Shown here piece by piece: positions 1 through 9,714 of a stretch of 64,000 nt of DNA. How positions within the stretch are numbered: the first letter of the stretch is position 1; each line of letters opens with the position of its first letter. Source of the DNA: Clostridiaceae bacterium (GTDB lineage Bacteria > Cyanobacteriota > Vampirovibrionia > Gastranaerophilales > Gastranaerophilaceae); contig JALCDS010000003.1 in the NCBI GenBank assembly GCA_022641775.1, positions 50,306-114,305 of the forward strand. The letters run 5' to 3'. The notes beneath the pieces were generated by a model. That model saw nothing but the letters and a program-made list of their open reading frames with translations, did not search any database and was not told the DNA's origin. The position numbers were made by a program, and so were the translations under genes.

Positions 1-266
1 ACAATTCTATTGCTTGTCAGGATATAGTCCAAAAATTTAAACTTGCACCTGAAACAGCTGATGGTGTTTATGATATTCTTGCGCATAATTATTCTCTTGA
101 AAAACCTAAGGACTTAAAGATAAATCAGAAAATGGCATTTTTGATTGCAGATGAATATAATTTGCCTATGCATGCAGAAAAAGAAATAATAAAGATTTTG
201 GAACATGTTCAATCACTTTCGCCGGATGCAATTTGTCAAAGGTTCTTAAAAATATTTTTTAAATAA
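1..266 (+). CDS. C-terminal end of an unrecognised protein (partial)
   Basis: An open frame enters from the left edge (first full codon at 3) and ends at TAA 264-266, giving about 87 residues. The fragment is mostly helical in composition and ends in a basic, Phe-rich tail (RFLKIFFK). I recognise no motif and cannot assign a family. The next gene starts 48 bases later behind its own consensus promoter, so the two are probably separate transcription units. Confidence 0.6.
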   Translation, partial: NSIACQDIVQKFKLAPETADGVYDILAHNYSLEKPKDLKINQKMAFLIADEYNLPMHAEKEIIKILEHVQSLSPDAICQRFLKIFFK

Positions 267-277
267 TATTCATATAT

Positions 278-308
278 TTGACTCGACATAGGGGATATAA
301 GTTATAAT
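278..308 (+). promoter_or_regulatory. Sigma70-type promoter, leaderless for the 315 gene
   Basis: A TTGACT -35 box (278-283) is followed after 19 bases by a perfect TATAAT -10 box (303-308). Only six bases separate the -10 from the ATG at 315, so transcription should begin at or within a base of the start codon. There is no Shine-Dalgarno sequence. This predicts a leaderless mRNA. Confidence 0.6.
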
Positions 309-314
309 AAACTT

Positions 315-878
315 ATGTCTATAGAAAATTATGAAAAATTTTTGGAAGTTTTTAATGATGATTTAGCCAAGATGTTTGACAATCAAAAAGAACATCTTCA
401 TTGCAAAGAAGGTTGTTCGTTTTGTTGTGAACGCGGGGATTATCCGTTTTCTCATTTAGATTTTGAATATTTGATGTATGGTTTCAAGCAGCAAGATAAA
501 GCTTATCAAGATATGATAATGGAAAAAATTAAAAAATTAAAAGCTGAAAATCCAAAATCGTATGTTTGTCCTTTTTTGATTGATAAAAAATGTTCAATTT
601 ACCAATATCGTTCTATAACTTGCAGAACTTTCGGGCTTTTATCTCAGTTTTCGGATGGGGAAGCTTCTATTCCGTTTTGTGCAAATTTAGATTTGAATTA
701 TTCAAAATATTTTGACAAAGAAAAACAGTGTATAACTAAAGAATTAGCAGAAAAACGTGATTGGATAGTCCAACCGAGAGTTTTTAGTTTAAACATTAAA
801 ACAATTAGGAATTTAGACCTTGTAAAAGAATTGGGACTTGATTTTGGGGAAGTAAAAAGTCTCATTCATTGGTTTTGA
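315..878 (+). CDS. YkgJ/CxxCxxCC family putative metal-binding protein
   Basis: The 187-residue protein carries the cysteine cluster typical of the YkgJ (CxxCxxCC) family near residues 30-39 (C-K-E-G-C-S-F-C-C). Further cysteines follow in CPFL, KKCSIYQYR and ITCRTFG. This is the usual family layout, thought to bind zinc or an Fe-S cluster; the reaction is unknown. It has no signal peptide or membrane segment, so it should be cytoplasmic. The ATG at 315 lies immediately after a consensus promoter with no ribosome binding site, suggesting a leaderless message. A second, shorter family member lies at 14192-14596. The family call is good, the function unknown. Confidence 0.75.
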   Translation: MSIENYEKFLEVFNDDLAKMFDNQKEHLHCKEGCSFCCERGDYPFSHLDFEYLMYGFKQQDKAYQDMIMEKIKKLKAENPKSYVCPFLIDKKCSIYQYRSITCRTFGLLSQFSDGEASIPFCANLDLNYSKYFDKEKQCITKELAEKRDWIVQPRVFSLNIKTIRNLDLVKELGLDFGEVKSLIHWF

Positions 879-1012
879 CTTTTGCCTAAAAAACCTTAAA
901 TAAAAGACAAAGATTTCATACAAAAGTATGAGTACAAACGGTACAAATTAATATACGATTATAGTACCAGAAGTAGTCTTGGGTAGTAAAAAAAAGAGGT
1001 AGAAAGTCTTAA

Positions 1013-2551
1013 ATGGGGTTGACCGGTGTATATCAACGACCGTATGTAGTAAGCGGCAATAACAAATTCGTCAGAAAAAAAGATGACGAAGAAAGTTCTG
1101 CTGCCCAAACCCAGCGTGAAGAGGAAGGTAACAGTAATTCCAAAAGCAAGGGTTTACAGTATGTTGAACAGGAGCAAAAACCGTTTACACAACCTTATAC
1201 AAAAACTTCAACAGAACCTTCTTGGCAAGAAACAAGAGCTTTAATTCAAAATCAAGCCTTGACTAGATACAAACAACCGTCTACCGTAACAGATTCTGAT
1301 ACTGATATTTCTGCAACAACTGTTACTGACAAAAATTCTGCTTATTTGAACAGAAGTTCAAAAATTAATATTGCTCAGATTTTAAAAGATTTTAAGAGCA
1401 CAGAGTCTGCAATCGGGACTCCTGATAATGTAAAAGAAGAAGTTAACGAATATTTGGATTTGATTGAAAAACAAGTTGTAAAAGATTCGCCGAATGTAAA
1501 ACTTATAAAATCAAACTTGAAAAATGCATCTTCGCTTTTAGATAACTATATTTCAACAACATTGAATAAGGATTCAAAAGTTGTTGAAAATTGGGTTGAT
1601 GCGTTATTTTTGCAACAAATAGATTACAAATATAATGAATCAGAAATAAATCCGGAATTTTTGGTAAAATTCCCTGAAGGTAAAGCCAATAAAGCTGCAA
1701 ATACAGAAACTAAAAAAACTGTTGATGAAAGTGCAGAAACAGAAATAGCTGAAAATTCAGATACAACTGAGAAAAAGACATCTTCAATTGTTCCCGAAAA
1801 TAAAGAATTGAAATCAATGTTTATTCAAGCTAAAAAGCTTGCATATGCAAATGAACCTGCAAAGGCTATTGCAAGTTTTGAACAAGCATTGAATAAAGCT
1901 AATGATATTGGTGACACGGAAACAGTTTCAAAAGTGTTTTATGAAGTTGGAAAAATATATGATGACCATGACTACTATGCTCAAGCTTTAAAAAGTTATC
2001 ATATGGCATTGAATTCCACAGATGACGATAATTTGAAAACAAAGGCTCATTATTCAATGGCACAAATTTATGATGATGTTAATCAAATTTCACCTGCACT
2101 TGACCATTATTACGTGTCAGTAGCATATGCCGGAGAGAGTGATAATGCAGTTGCGCAATCAACTTCATTAACAAAAATGGGTAATATTTATACAGATATG
2201 TACGATACAAATTCACTTGAATATTTTGATGTTGCTAAAGATATTGCTGAAAATACAGATAATTCAAAGGTGAAAGGGTATGTTTCTTCAAGTATGGCAA
2301 AAGCATATGATAAATTTGGCGAACCTCAAGAATCTTTGAAATCATATTCAGAAGCTGTTCAACATTATGAAGAAGCTGAATCTCCATTGAAGGTTGCTCA
2401 AAATTATATCGGAGCATCAGATGTTATGCTTCAATACGGTAATGAAGGTAAAGCTCTAAGCCTTTTGAAAAAAGCGCAAAATTATGCTCGTCAAACAGAT
2501 GATGTAAATTTGATGAATGAAATCAGTACAAAATTAACAGAACTGGTATAA
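1013..2551 (+). CDS. TPR-repeat protein with disordered N-terminus
   Basis: The protein has 512 residues. The first ~110 are Gln/Ser/Thr/Glu-rich and look disordered, a middle helical part follows, and residues ~258-512 are about six tetratricopeptide repeats of the longer, ~40-residue spacing (for example AKAIASFEQALNKA, YAQALKSYHMALN, PQESLKSYSEAVQHYEE). TPR arrays are protein-interaction scaffolds. There is no signal peptide or membrane segment. The ATG follows an AGAGGTAG Shine-Dalgarno stretch. It precedes the large mosaic gene at 2661 on the same strand with a 109-base gap. No partner can be named. The TPR assignment is firm, the role unknown. Confidence 0.8.
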   Translation: MGLTGVYQRPYVVSGNNKFVRKKDDEESSAAQTQREEEGNSNSKSKGLQYVEQEQKPFTQPYTKTSTEPSWQETRALIQNQALTRYKQPSTVTDSDTDISATTVTDKNSAYLNRSSKINIAQILKDFKSTESAIGTPDNVKEEVNEYLDLIEKQVVKDSPNVKLIKSNLKNASSLLDNYISTTLNKDSKVVENWVDALFLQQIDYKYNESEINPEFLVKFPEGKANKAANTETKKTVDESAETEIAENSDTTEKKTSSIVPENKELKSMFIQAKKLAYANEPAKAIASFEQALNKANDIGDTETVSKVFYEVGKIYDDHDYYAQALKSYHMALNSTDDDNLKTKAHYSMAQIYDDVNQISPALDHYYVSVAYAGESDNAVAQSTSLTKMGNIYTDMYDTNSLEYFDVAKDIAENTDNSKVKGYVSSSMAKAYDKFGEPQESLKSYSEAVQHYEEAESPLKVAQNYIGASDVMLQYGNEGKALSLLKKAQNYARQTDDVNLMNEISTKLTELV

Positions 2552-2660
2552 TTTAATTTTACTGTCTTCATATTTCTTAATAATTATTGCCTCATGTTTT
2601 AAGTTTTTACTTAAATATTCCGACAAGATTTCCATATGTTACTAATATTGGAGAATTGTG

Positions 2661-5600
2661 ATGACAGATAGTGCTGGATTAAAACTGGGGCGTTGGGGAA
2701 AACAAGGGGCAATTGACCCGAATAAAGATATGAAAGCCGGTATAAAGCGCGAAGAAATTACTGATATTAAACAGCAATCAATTTTTGATAAAGCTGATAA
2801 AGACCATAACGGCGTATTAACTTCTGATGAAATGCAAGAATTTAATGCTGATATGAAAGAAGCGGCAGGAAACAAAACTCTATCGCAAAGAGAATCAAAA
2901 AAATATTTACAAAAAGAAGGTTTAAAAGATTTAAAGGGTAATGATTTATTAGCTTTTTTAAAAACTACTGCAACATTATCTCAAAAATCTAAAATTGAAA
3001 GTGCTGTTAAAAATGAACAAGGTCAAGCAATTTTAACTTCAAATGATGGCAAGACAGTTGAAACTATTAATCAAGATAAGTCATCTGTTCTACAAAATTA
3101 TAAAGATAATGAGCGTCAGCAACTTGATTCTCAAATTGAAAAAAGAGCAGATGGAAGTAAATTGACGACGCAATATGGAGATAATAATAAAAAAGCAACA
3201 ACAGAAGAAATTGGGGTTGGTGGTAATCCAATTCTCAAAACTCTTTATGATGAAAATGAAAAACCTCAAACAGAAGTATTAACTGATGGAACAAAAGAAA
3301 CTACTTCTGAATTTATGGCAGATGGTACAAAAAGACCACAACAAATTATAGAAAATAAAGGTATTGAAGCTAAAGAAAAAGTAAGCAAATATACTTACAA
3401 TGATGATGGCAGCTATTCTGTAGCTGTTACGGAGAATGGTCAAACAACAACAACAAAATATGACAAAGATGGCAAACCTATAACAGATAACAATAATGGA
3501 CCTGATGAGGATGACAACCATCAACCTGTTCAAAACCATGATGATCAACCAACTCCACACCAAACGGTTAATCATCCTAGAACACATCATTTAAAAACTC
3601 ATCATTCAGGAGCAGCTCATGTGGCACATCATGCTGCAAGACCTAAGCCACAAGTTGTTACTGGTCATTTTAGTGACAAAAAACCTCACAAGTTTGTCAA
3701 AATAGGAAATACCGGTATTTATGGACGTTCTTATGTAAAGGATCCAAAAACAGGCAAAACTTATGTAATGGCGCATGATGGTACAATTTTAAAAGAACAG
3801 TATGTAAAAGACACTAACCAAAAAGTATTGGCTAGACGTGCATATAATAATGGCAAAAAAATTAAAGGTAAATTCAGAGGTGCAAATGGTAAAGCTGTTT
3901 CCGGAGGTTCGTATGTTACTGTTTCAAAACCAGACAAGTTTGGTAGAACATACGTAGTAGATAAGAATGGTCATACTTTTGCTATGTCGCATGACGGATA
4001 TATTTTAAAAGCTTCTTACGTAAATCATACAAATTTTGTTGACAAAGTTAAGCATGATAAAGGAACTGCTCAAAAAGCTACAATCGCAACTTTAACACAA
4101 CAATTAAATTCAGCTCAAAAATCTTTTCAAGCACAATTGGATGATGATGGTTGGGCAGGAGATGTTGCAGATGGCATTAGTGCTCTTTGGGGTTCTAATA
4201 ATAGAGCAAGTAAGGTAAGAGCAGATTTACAAACATATAGAAATCAATTGAAGGCCTTAAATAATGCCTCTAAAAAAGGTGAAGCTCAATTTGAAGCTAC
4301 ATTTAAAAAAATGTATGGGGTAAGTTATAACCAACAATTGGTTGCAGACTATCTTGAAAATCCTACGGCAGCAAATTATGATAGAGCTTTCGGACACAGA
4401 AACAATATAGCTTCTCGAGTAGCTAAATACAATCAATCACAAAAAACAGGAGCATCTGTCGTTAAGGGCGTAACTGCTGCTGCTGTTACGATAGGTGTTG
4501 GTGTCGCTACAGGTGGTACAAGTCTTGTCGCTGAGGCTGCTGTTATGGCTAGTGCAAGCGCAGCTGCAGGATTTTCTGACAGGTTGAGTTCTCATAACGG
4601 ATTAAAAGATGGAGAAGCTACACAGATATTAGAAGATGCTGCATTAGATGGTGTTATGGTCTTTGGTGGCGGTCAGATAGCTAAATTTGCAGGTAAAGCG
4701 GTAACAGGTTTGTCAAAAACAGCAATAGCAGAAAGAGCTGCAATAAATGCCGCAGGTAATGCAACAATGGGTGCAGGTGTTGAATATGCAGAAACCGGTC
4801 ATGTAACATTAGAAGGAACTGCGATGAATGCTGCAATGGGTACAGTTGGTTCATTAACAGAGATTGGTGCATTTAGACGAGCAAGCAAAGCTACAAAAGA
4901 TATGGATTTGCATGAACCTACAATTGATCCTTCAAGAAGACTTTCTTCAAATTCTGTTACAAGATCCGAAGATATACATATGGGTGATGCGCCGCATGGA
5001 CCGGCAGGCGATGCACCACATGGACCGGCAGGTGATGCGCCACATACAGGTAAAACTGGAGCTCGCGCCGGGGAAGATATCCATACTGGTGAAGCTGGAG
5101 GCCGTGGAGGTTCAGAAGACATCCATTCCGGTAATACTAGAGGCACTGGAGAGGCAAAAGCAAAAGCCGAGACTCAGGCAAAAACAGAAGAAGTTCATAA
5201 TGAGAAACCGGAAGGTTCTTCAAAACCTATTTCTGATGAAGAACTAAATCAACAGGCTCAAAATATTGAAAAAGAAGTAACTACCGCCAAAGCTGCGCAA
5301 TCAATAGAGCAAGATTTAAAAGATATCTTTAAAGATGGATATAAGGTAAATCTTAATGATCCAGAAGCTTTGAAGAATCTTGATAAGCAATTAAAAAGAG
5401 AGTTTATAAAAGCCCATCCTGATAGAGGGGGTTCTGATGATATGTCCGCAGCTATCGGAAACCTAAGAGATGCACTAAAAGATGCTACAAGTTCATCAAA
5501 AATAAATGATGCCATTAAAAATTTAAAAGATGTACTCAAAAAAGAATCTCAAGGATTAGCTGAAAAAGAAGCAAATCTTGCTAAAGTTAAAGAAGAAATT

Positions 5601-6380
5601 CATGCAAGACAATCTAAGACAGGAGCAAAGGCTGAAACAGAGGCCAAGGCAGAAGCTCAAGCCAAAGCAGAAGCACAGGCCAAGGCGGAAGCACAGGCCA
5701 AAGCGGAAGCACAAGCAAAAGCAGAAGCAAAAGCAAAAGCAGAGGCTCAAGCAAAGGCAGAAGCACAAGCCAAAGCGGAAGCACAGGCAAAGGCAGAAGC
5801 TCAGGCCAAGGCAGAAGCTCAAGCCAAAGCAGAAGCTCAAGCAAAAGCAGAGGCACAAGCCAAGGCAGAAGCACAGGCCAAAGCAGAAAAGCTTAAAGAT
5901 CCTGATGTTGAAGAAGTAATATATGGAGAAACTTTAGATGGCGATGTCCATATTGTTGGAGATGAAGCTAAATTATACGCTACTAAGTTGAATAGAATTG
6001 GTTCACAAATAGATAATGCAAAAACTGTAAAAGAACTAAGCCAACTTGAACAATCTTTATTAGGCGTAAAAGATTCTCCTGAAAAAACTGCTTTATTGAA
6101 AAAAATAAAAGATAAAAAAGTAGAAATAGAGAACGATATAAAAATTGTTGATGTCGAAGAGCAAGCGGCTGATTACACAGTAGAAACGGATTCTACAATT
6201 GATGATATGAATAATATCTATGCTAGTGCAGCTGCTGATGATGCAATGCACAATGACGATCATATATTTGGTAATGGCGATGACAACAATTTTGGATTCA
6301 ATGATCCATTTAATGATGGCTCATATACTGATCATTATTATGATGATCCAGGAATGGATGATGGAGGATGGGGTTTCTAA
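2661..6380 (+). CDS. Large mosaic protein: EF-hand, His-rich, J-domain-like, AEAQAK repeat
   Basis: The protein has 1239 residues; ATG 2661 is preferred over GTG 2658 because GGAG ends seven bases before it. In order: an EF-hand loop at residues 46-57 ([12 protein letters not shown]); a Lys/Glu/Thr-rich stretch; a His-rich linker at ~285-335; two related repeats around ~365-455 ([17 protein letters not shown] and [17 protein letters not shown]); a small-residue hydrophobic patch at ~597-637; GDAPHGPA and EDIH short repeats at ~770-830; a J-domain-like segment with HPD at 919-921 ([13 protein letters not shown]); about 90 residues of AEAQAK repeats at ~987-1077; and an acidic Gly/Asp C-terminus. 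No signal peptide is visible. The stop overlaps that of the convergent transporter gene. The function is unknown; a scaffold or chaperone-recruiting protein is possible. Confidence 0.8.
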   Translation: MTDSAGLKLGRWGKQGAIDPNKDMKAGIKREEITDIKQQSIFDKADKDHNGVLTSDEMQEFNADMKEAAGNKTLSQRESKKYLQKEGLKDLKGNDLLAFLKTTATLSQKSKIESAVKNEQGQAILTSNDGKTVETINQDKSSVLQNYKDNERQQLDSQIEKRADGSKLTTQYGDNNKKATTEEIGVGGNPILKTLYDENEKPQTEVLTDGTKETTSEFMADGTKRPQQIIENKGIEAKEKVSKYTYNDDGSYSVAVTENGQTTTTKYDKDGKPITDNNNGPDEDDNHQPVQNHDDQPTPHQTVNHPRTHHLKTHHSGAAHVAHHAARPKPQVVTGHFSDKKPHKFVKIGNTGIYGRSYVKDPKTGKTYVMAHDGTILKEQYVKDTNQKVLARRAYNNGKKIKGKFRGANGKAVSGGSYVTVSKPDKFGRTYVVDKNGHTFAMSHDGYILKASYVNHTNFVDKVKHDKGTAQKATIATLTQQLNSAQKSFQAQLDDDGWAGDVADGISALWGSNNRASKVRADLQTYRNQLKALNNASKKGEAQFEATFKKMYGVSYNQQLVADYLENPTAANYDRAFGHRNNIASRVAKYNQSQKTGASVVKGVTAAAVTIGVGVATGGTSLVAEAAVMASASAAAGFSDRLSSHNGLKDGEATQILEDAALDGVMVFGGGQIAKFAGKAVTGLSKTAIAERAAINAAGNATMGAGVEYAETGHVTLEGTAMNAAMGTVGSLTEIGAFRRASKATKDMDLHEPTIDPSRRLSSNSVTRSEDIHMGDAPHGPAGDAPHGPAGDAPHTGKTGARAGEDIHTGEAGGRGGSEDIHSGNTRGTGEAKAKAETQAKTEEVHNEKPEGSSKPISDEELNQQAQNIEKEVTTAKAAQSIEQDLKDIFKDGYKVNLNDPEALKNLDKQLKREFIKAHPDRGGSDDMSAAIGNLRDALKDATSSSKINDAIKNLKDVLKKESQGLAEKEANLAKVKEEIHARQSKTGAKAETEAKAEAQAKAEAQAKAEAQAKAEAQAKAEAKAKAEAQAKAEAQAKAEAQAKAEAQAKAEAQAKAEAQAKAEAQAKAEAQAKAEKLKDPDVEEVIYGETLDGDVHIVGDEAKLYATKLNRIGSQIDNAKTVKELSQLEQSLLGVKDSPEKTALLKKIKDKKVEIENDIKIVDVEEQAADYTVETDSTIDDMNNIYASAAADDAMHNDDHIFGNGDDNNFGFNDPFNDGSYTDHYYDDPGMDDGGWGF
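5620..5889 (+). repeat. In-frame AEAQAK coding repeat
   Basis: About 270 bases encode near-perfect repeats of the six-residue unit AEAQAK (also AEAKAK), built from GCA/GCC/GCT, GAA/GAG, CAA/CAG and AAA/AAG codons. Synonymous positions vary between copies, so the repeat is not freshly amplified. Its regular composition leaves both strands open in other frames, which creates spurious ORFs. The encoded segment should be a long alpha-helix or coiled coil. Confidence 0.85.
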
Positions 6381-7246
6381 ACCTTTTCAGGCTCCATATG
6401 AGTTGTTATTGATGCGTTGCCCAATGCCTCTTGAATTTTGTGTTCAATATCGTCGCAAATTTTGTGGCATTGCTTGATGGTCATTTTTCCGTCAAAAATT
6501 ATTGTAATATCAATATCACGTCCGGGACCTGTTCGACGACCTTTTACATTTTTATACCCTTTTATTCCTTCATACGTATTTAAAATATTATCTATTTTTT
6601 CAATATCTTCGTTTGGTAATGAACCATCTAAAAGGTTATTTAGAGTGGCTTTCGATATAGAAAAACCTGCTTTAAGAATTATCAAGGCTACGATGATTGC
6701 GATAATAGGGTCTAAAAGAGCATATCCTGTAATTTTTATTAATATCAATCCGGCAAATACACCAAAAGCTGATAAAACATCTGTCCTCAAATGTTCAGCA
6801 TCCGCGAGTAAAGAAACTGATTCTGTTTTCTTTGCAATATGGAACAGGTATGTACTTACCAAAATATTTGCGATAACAGCAAATCCCATAACCCAAATTC
6901 CAAGTGTAGAATTCAAATCCATATTGTAACCGAATAATAATTTTTTGCTTGCTTCATAAATAATATAAAAGGCTGCAAATATAATTAATCCACCTTCAAC
7001 AAATCCGGACATATCTTCATATCTTCCATGTCCAAACGGATGGTCTTTATCTGCAGGTTCTGCAGAACGTGTTACGGCAAAAAAAGTTAAAACAGATGCC
7101 AAAAAATCACTCATTGAGTGAATTGCTTCAGATATAATACTGATACTGCCGGAAATTATACCTGCAATAAGCTTAAAGAGGATTATAAATGCATTTGAAG
7201 TTATTGATAACCCCGCTGCCAATTTTTTTTGGGTTTCTATTTTCAA
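6377..7246 (-). CDS. Cation diffusion facilitator (CDF) transporter
   Basis: The 289-residue integral membrane protein has the CDF layout: about six transmembrane helices, metal-site motif HSMSD (H43, D47) in helix 2, a second HxxxD in helix 5 (AEHLRTD), the loop motif HPFGHGRYE, and a C-terminal cytoplasmic domain. CDF proteins export Zn, Fe, Mn or similar divalent ions by proton antiport; the substrate cannot be read from sequence. The start is TTG at 7246, with AGGAG about seven bases upstream. It is the last gene of a minus-strand operon after ogt (43-base gap). Its TAG overlaps the TAA of the convergent 2661-6380 gene by four bases. Confidence 0.9.
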   Translation of the reverse strand: MKIETQKKLAAGLSITSNAFIILFKLIAGIISGSISIISEAIHSMSDFLASVLTFFAVTRSAEPADKDHPFGHGRYEDMSGFVEGGLIIFAAFYIIYEASKKLLFGYNMDLNSTLGIWVMGFAVIANILVSTYLFHIAKKTESVSLLADAEHLRTDVLSAFGVFAGLILIKITGYALLDPIIAIIVALIILKAGFSISKATLNNLLDGSLPNEDIEKIDNILNTYEGIKGYKNVKGRRTGPGRDIDITIIFDGKMTIKQCHKICDDIEHKIQEALGNASITTHMEPEKV

Positions 7247-7289
7247 AATAAGCTCCTACTATTCGTCAAAGTATTATTGCACATGAACT

Positions 7290-7754
7290 TTATTTTGTAA
7301 AGAGATTTTTAGATTCTAAATCTAATAATTTTTTCTTAATTTCTATTGTGCCTGCATATCCCCCTAAAGTTCCATCTGTCTTGATAATTCTGTGACAAGG
7401 AACAAAAATTAAAAGGTTGTTTTTATTATTTGCGTTCCCGACGGCGCGAAATGAATTTTTATTCCCTATTTTAGTAGCTATTTCTTTATAACTGGCAGTT
7501 TGTCCGTATGGAATTTTTAAAAGTTCATTCCAAACTTTTTTTTGAAATTCTGTCCCGTTGAATTTTATAGGAAAATCAAAAGTTTTTCTAGTTCCTTGTA
7601 AATACTCTGTTATCTGAGTTTTTGCAAGTTTTAGTATCTCAGTTTTATTACAAATTCCGGAAATTTTTGAGAATGAAATATTTGTAATTTTTTTATTTTC
7701 TTCGGCAATAAAAATATTTCCGATTTTTGATTTAAAACAAATAACATTTTTCAT
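7290..7754 (-). CDS. ogt: Methylated-DNA--protein-cysteine methyltransferase
   Basis: The 154-residue repair protein transfers the alkyl group from O6-alkylguanine to its own cysteine. The active-site motif PCHRII is present with C120 as acceptor. The preceding helix-turn-helix (GQTASYKEIA) and the motif RAVGNANNKN, which includes the arginine finger, are intact. The length fits a single-domain Ogt/MGMT without an Ada regulatory domain. It begins three bases after the ispF stop, so it is probably cotranscribed and translationally coupled. Confidence 0.93.
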   Translation of the reverse strand: MKNVICFKSKIGNIFIAEENKKITNISFSKISGICNKTEILKLAKTQITEYLQGTRKTFDFPIKFNGTEFQKKVWNELLKIPYGQTASYKEIATKIGNKNSFRAVGNANNKNNLLIFVPCHRIIKTDGTLGGYAGTIEIKKKLLDLESKNLFTK

Positions 7755-7757
7755 AAA

Positions 7758-8234
7758 TTAATCATTACTTAAAAGTACAACAGCATTACATTCTATAGCC
7801 AATTTCTGTCCTACGGCATCAAGTTCTTCTTTAGTTTTAGCCTTGATGGAAAGTTTATGGATATCAATATCAAGAATTTGTGCCAAGCCTTCTTTCATTT
7901 TCGGGATATATGGCATCATTTTAGGACTCTGCGCTATGATATTGCTGTCTAAATTTTCTAATTTATAGCCTTTTTTCTTAATAAGGTCGTAAACATGTTT
8001 CAACATTATTGTACTATCTGCATCTTTATAACGCGGATCAGTATCTGGAAAAAGTGTTCCGATATCAGAAAGTGCCAATGCACCAAGCATTGCATCAATG
8101 ATAGCATGAATCAAGACATCTGCATCGCTATGTCCTAATAGCCCCTTTTCATGCGTAATTTTTACCCCACCAATTATTAAATCTCTTCCTGTAGTGAGTT
8201 TATGAATGTCATAGCCTATACCTATTCTGAACAT
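7758..8234 (-). CDS. ispF: 2-C-methyl-D-erythritol 2,4-cyclodiphosphate synthase
   Basis: This MEP-pathway enzyme converts CDP-methylerythritol phosphate to the cyclodiphosphate, an isoprenoid precursor step. At 158 residues it has the usual length. The metal ligands are visible as D9 and H11 (GYDIH) and H43 (in GHSDADVLIHA); the motif LFPDTDPRYKDADS is also intact. Its ATG lies 13 bases inside the upstream HAD gene, with GAGGA six bases before it, so the two are translationally coupled. No other MEP gene lies nearby. Confidence 0.95.
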   Translation of the reverse strand: MFRIGIGYDIHKLTTGRDLIIGGVKITHEKGLLGHSDADVLIHAIIDAMLGALALSDIGTLFPDTDPRYKDADSTIMLKHVYDLIKKKGYKLENLDSNIIAQSPKMMPYIPKMKEGLAQILDIDIHKLSIKAKTKEELDAVGQKLAIECNAVVLLSND

Positions 8235-9040
8235 TTAATTTCCTCATTTTTAAATACAAATTTTTCAATTGCTTTTACAAACCCGTTATTGTCAACGGTA
8301 TCTGTTATATAATCCGCGTATTTTTTAATTTCATCGGTTCCGTTACCCATTGCAACTTTTATTCCACCGGCTTTTAAAAGTTCAATATCGTTATTTTGAT
8401 CTCCGATTGATAAAACTTCTTCTTTTTTTAATCCCCAGTATTTGGTCAAAAATTCAACGGCACAAGACTTTCTGGCTTCAGTATTTGAAATTTCGCAAAA
8501 ATACGGAGTAGATTTTACAATGTACAGTTCAGGATGTTTTTCTTTTAAATAGTCTACCCATCCGCTGACACGTTCCGCATCATTAAAATCAATTGCAAGC
8601 GCTTTGTTTATATGTTCAAGTTTTATTTTATCCAATTCACATACGGTGTAAGGGATTCCACGTTCAGAGGTGTAACGTTTCACGGATTCATTATCTTTTT
8701 CGACATAGAGTTTGTCATTCATATAAAGATTCAAATGTATTCCGTTACTTTTTGCCCACAGAATAATATCTTTTGCAGCTTTTGTGTCCAGAGTTTTTTC
8801 GTACAAAATATTTCCGTTTTGTTCTTTAACAAGTCCGCCTTGATAAGATACAATCGGGGTATCAAGCCCGAGTTCTTGCGCTACATGAGTTGTTGCTGTA
8901 TGCATTCTCCCCGTTACTAATACAACTTTTACATCTTGTTGTGAAAGTTTTTTGATACAGGATTTGACTTGTGGCGTAAATACAAAATTTCCGCCTAAAA
9001 TAGTTCCGTCTATATCTGTTGCAACCATTTTAATTTCCAT
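8222..9040 (-). CDS. Cof-type HAD-superfamily phosphatase
   Basis: The 272-residue cytoplasmic hydrolase has the HAD motifs: TDIDGTIL (nucleophile D9, acid/base D11), VTGR (motif II) and GDQNNDIELLK (motif IV). The large insertion between motifs II and IV is the cap of the Cof/YbiV type, usually acting on sugar phosphates or nucleotide-related phosphates; the substrate is not predictable. It is first in the operon with ispF, ogt and the CDF transporter. The ATG sits six bases after an extended -10 box with no Shine-Dalgarno, suggesting a leaderless transcript. Confidence 0.88.
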   Translation of the reverse strand: MEIKMVATDIDGTILGGNFVFTPQVKSCIKKLSQQDVKVVLVTGRMHTATTHVAQELGLDTPIVSYQGGLVKEQNGNILYEKTLDTKAAKDIILWAKSNGIHLNLYMNDKLYVEKDNESVKRYTSERGIPYTVCELDKIKLEHINKALAIDFNDAERVSGWVDYLKEKHPELYIVKSTPYFCEISNTEARKSCAVEFLTKYWGLKKEEVLSIGDQNNDIELLKAGGIKVAMGNGTDEIKKYADYITDTVDNNGFVKAIEKFVFKNEEIKCSE

Positions 9041-9046
9041 AACCGT

Positions 9047-9052
9047 ATTTTA
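9047..9052 (-). promoter_or_regulatory. Extended -10 promoter, leaderless for HAD gene operon
   Basis: On the minus strand TGTTAAAAT (TGn plus TAAAAT) is followed after six bases (ACGGTT) by the ATG at 9040. The distance places the transcription start at the initiation codon. No -35 box is clear, which is normal for extended -10 promoters. Confidence 0.5.
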
Positions 9053-9057
9053 ACATA

Positions 9058-9093
9058 AAATGAGCCAATAAACTAATATTTATTGACTCATTT
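9058..9093 (-). terminator. Hairpin terminator of the 9115 gene
   Basis: Arms 9058-9072 and 9079-9093 form a 15-base stem with one mismatch (AAATGAGcCAATAAA) around a six-base loop. Read on the minus strand it lies just after the stop of the 9115 gene and ends in a T-rich tract. The HAD promoter begins only six bases past the hairpin. Confidence 0.6.
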
Positions 9094-9114
9094 CTCAATA
9101 TAGATTTAATAAAG

Positions 9115-9549
9115 CTAACAGAAGTATCCCATTCCGGAATTAAACATAAAAGGCATTGTCATTGGCATCATACATGAATTATATCCGCCAAATACGCTAC
9201 CTCCGCACATTCCGCCGAACATAGGATATCCCATCATACCTCCGGTAGACCAAGGATTAACCATACTTTCAAACATCAATCCTGCTGTACCCTGCGCATT
9301 AGCTTGTAAATTGCCGTATCCTGCAAGAGCGTTGATTGCTTGACCGCTGGAATCTCCGTTATCTGCCATAGTTTTAGCCCAATCGTTACGTGCTAAGCCG
9401 TTTGTTACGTTCAAACCGAAATTGAAAATATTATCAACCAACGGTTTTCCTTTTTGACCGTCTTCTAGTGCGGTAACTGTGCTACCAAGTACGGCATTTA
9501 CGTTACTTATTTTGTAGTTAAAATTGTTTAGGCTATCCCAAAAACTCAT
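9115..9549 (-). CDS. Hypothetical protein with Met/Gly/Phe-rich C-terminus
   Basis: The 144-residue protein is not one I recognise. The N-terminal half (residues 1-90) is ordinary soluble sequence beginning MSFWDSLNNFNYK. The last ~50 residues are unusually rich in Met, Gly, Phe and Tyr with three cysteines (GGMMGYPMFGGMCGG, CMMPMTMPFMFNSGMGYFC). No signal peptide is seen. Start 9549 is preceded on its strand by a GAGAG stretch. It is followed by a hairpin terminator, and its promoter region is shared with the divergent gene at 9715. Confidence 0.65.
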   Translation of the reverse strand: MSFWDSLNNFNYKISNVNAVLGSTVTALEDGQKGKPLVDNIFNFGLNVTNGLARNDWAKTMADNGDSSGQAINALAGYGNLQANAQGTAGLMFESMVNPWSTGGMMGYPMFGGMCGGSVFGGYNSCMMPMTMPFMFNSGMGYFC

Positions 9550-9714
9550 AATATACTCTCATTTTATATACGTTATATATATTAAAACGTCCCGGAACAT
9601 GAATAATTGCCATGTTTTCGCCGATTTGTTAAGTTTTGTAACATGCTTTGTAGGAAAATTAAAGTTTTGCCTTATACATACCGATAAACATGATACAGGA
9701 AAGGGATATAACTA

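Noticed and set aside
878..1012. tRNA gene in intergenic gaps
   Set aside because: None of the larger gaps shows a TTCGA-type T-loop with a matching acceptor stem. The only structured RNA I can support is rnpB.
5556..5919. Extra ORFs on both strands over the AEAQAK repeat
   Set aside because: They are Lys/Gln/Arg-only or Leu/Cys/Phe-only frames produced by the repeat's composition, with no ribosome binding sites.
6438..6929. 163-codon forward ORF
   Set aside because: It is a shadow of the CDF transporter gene on the other strand, whose metal-site motifs and ribosome binding site are clear.
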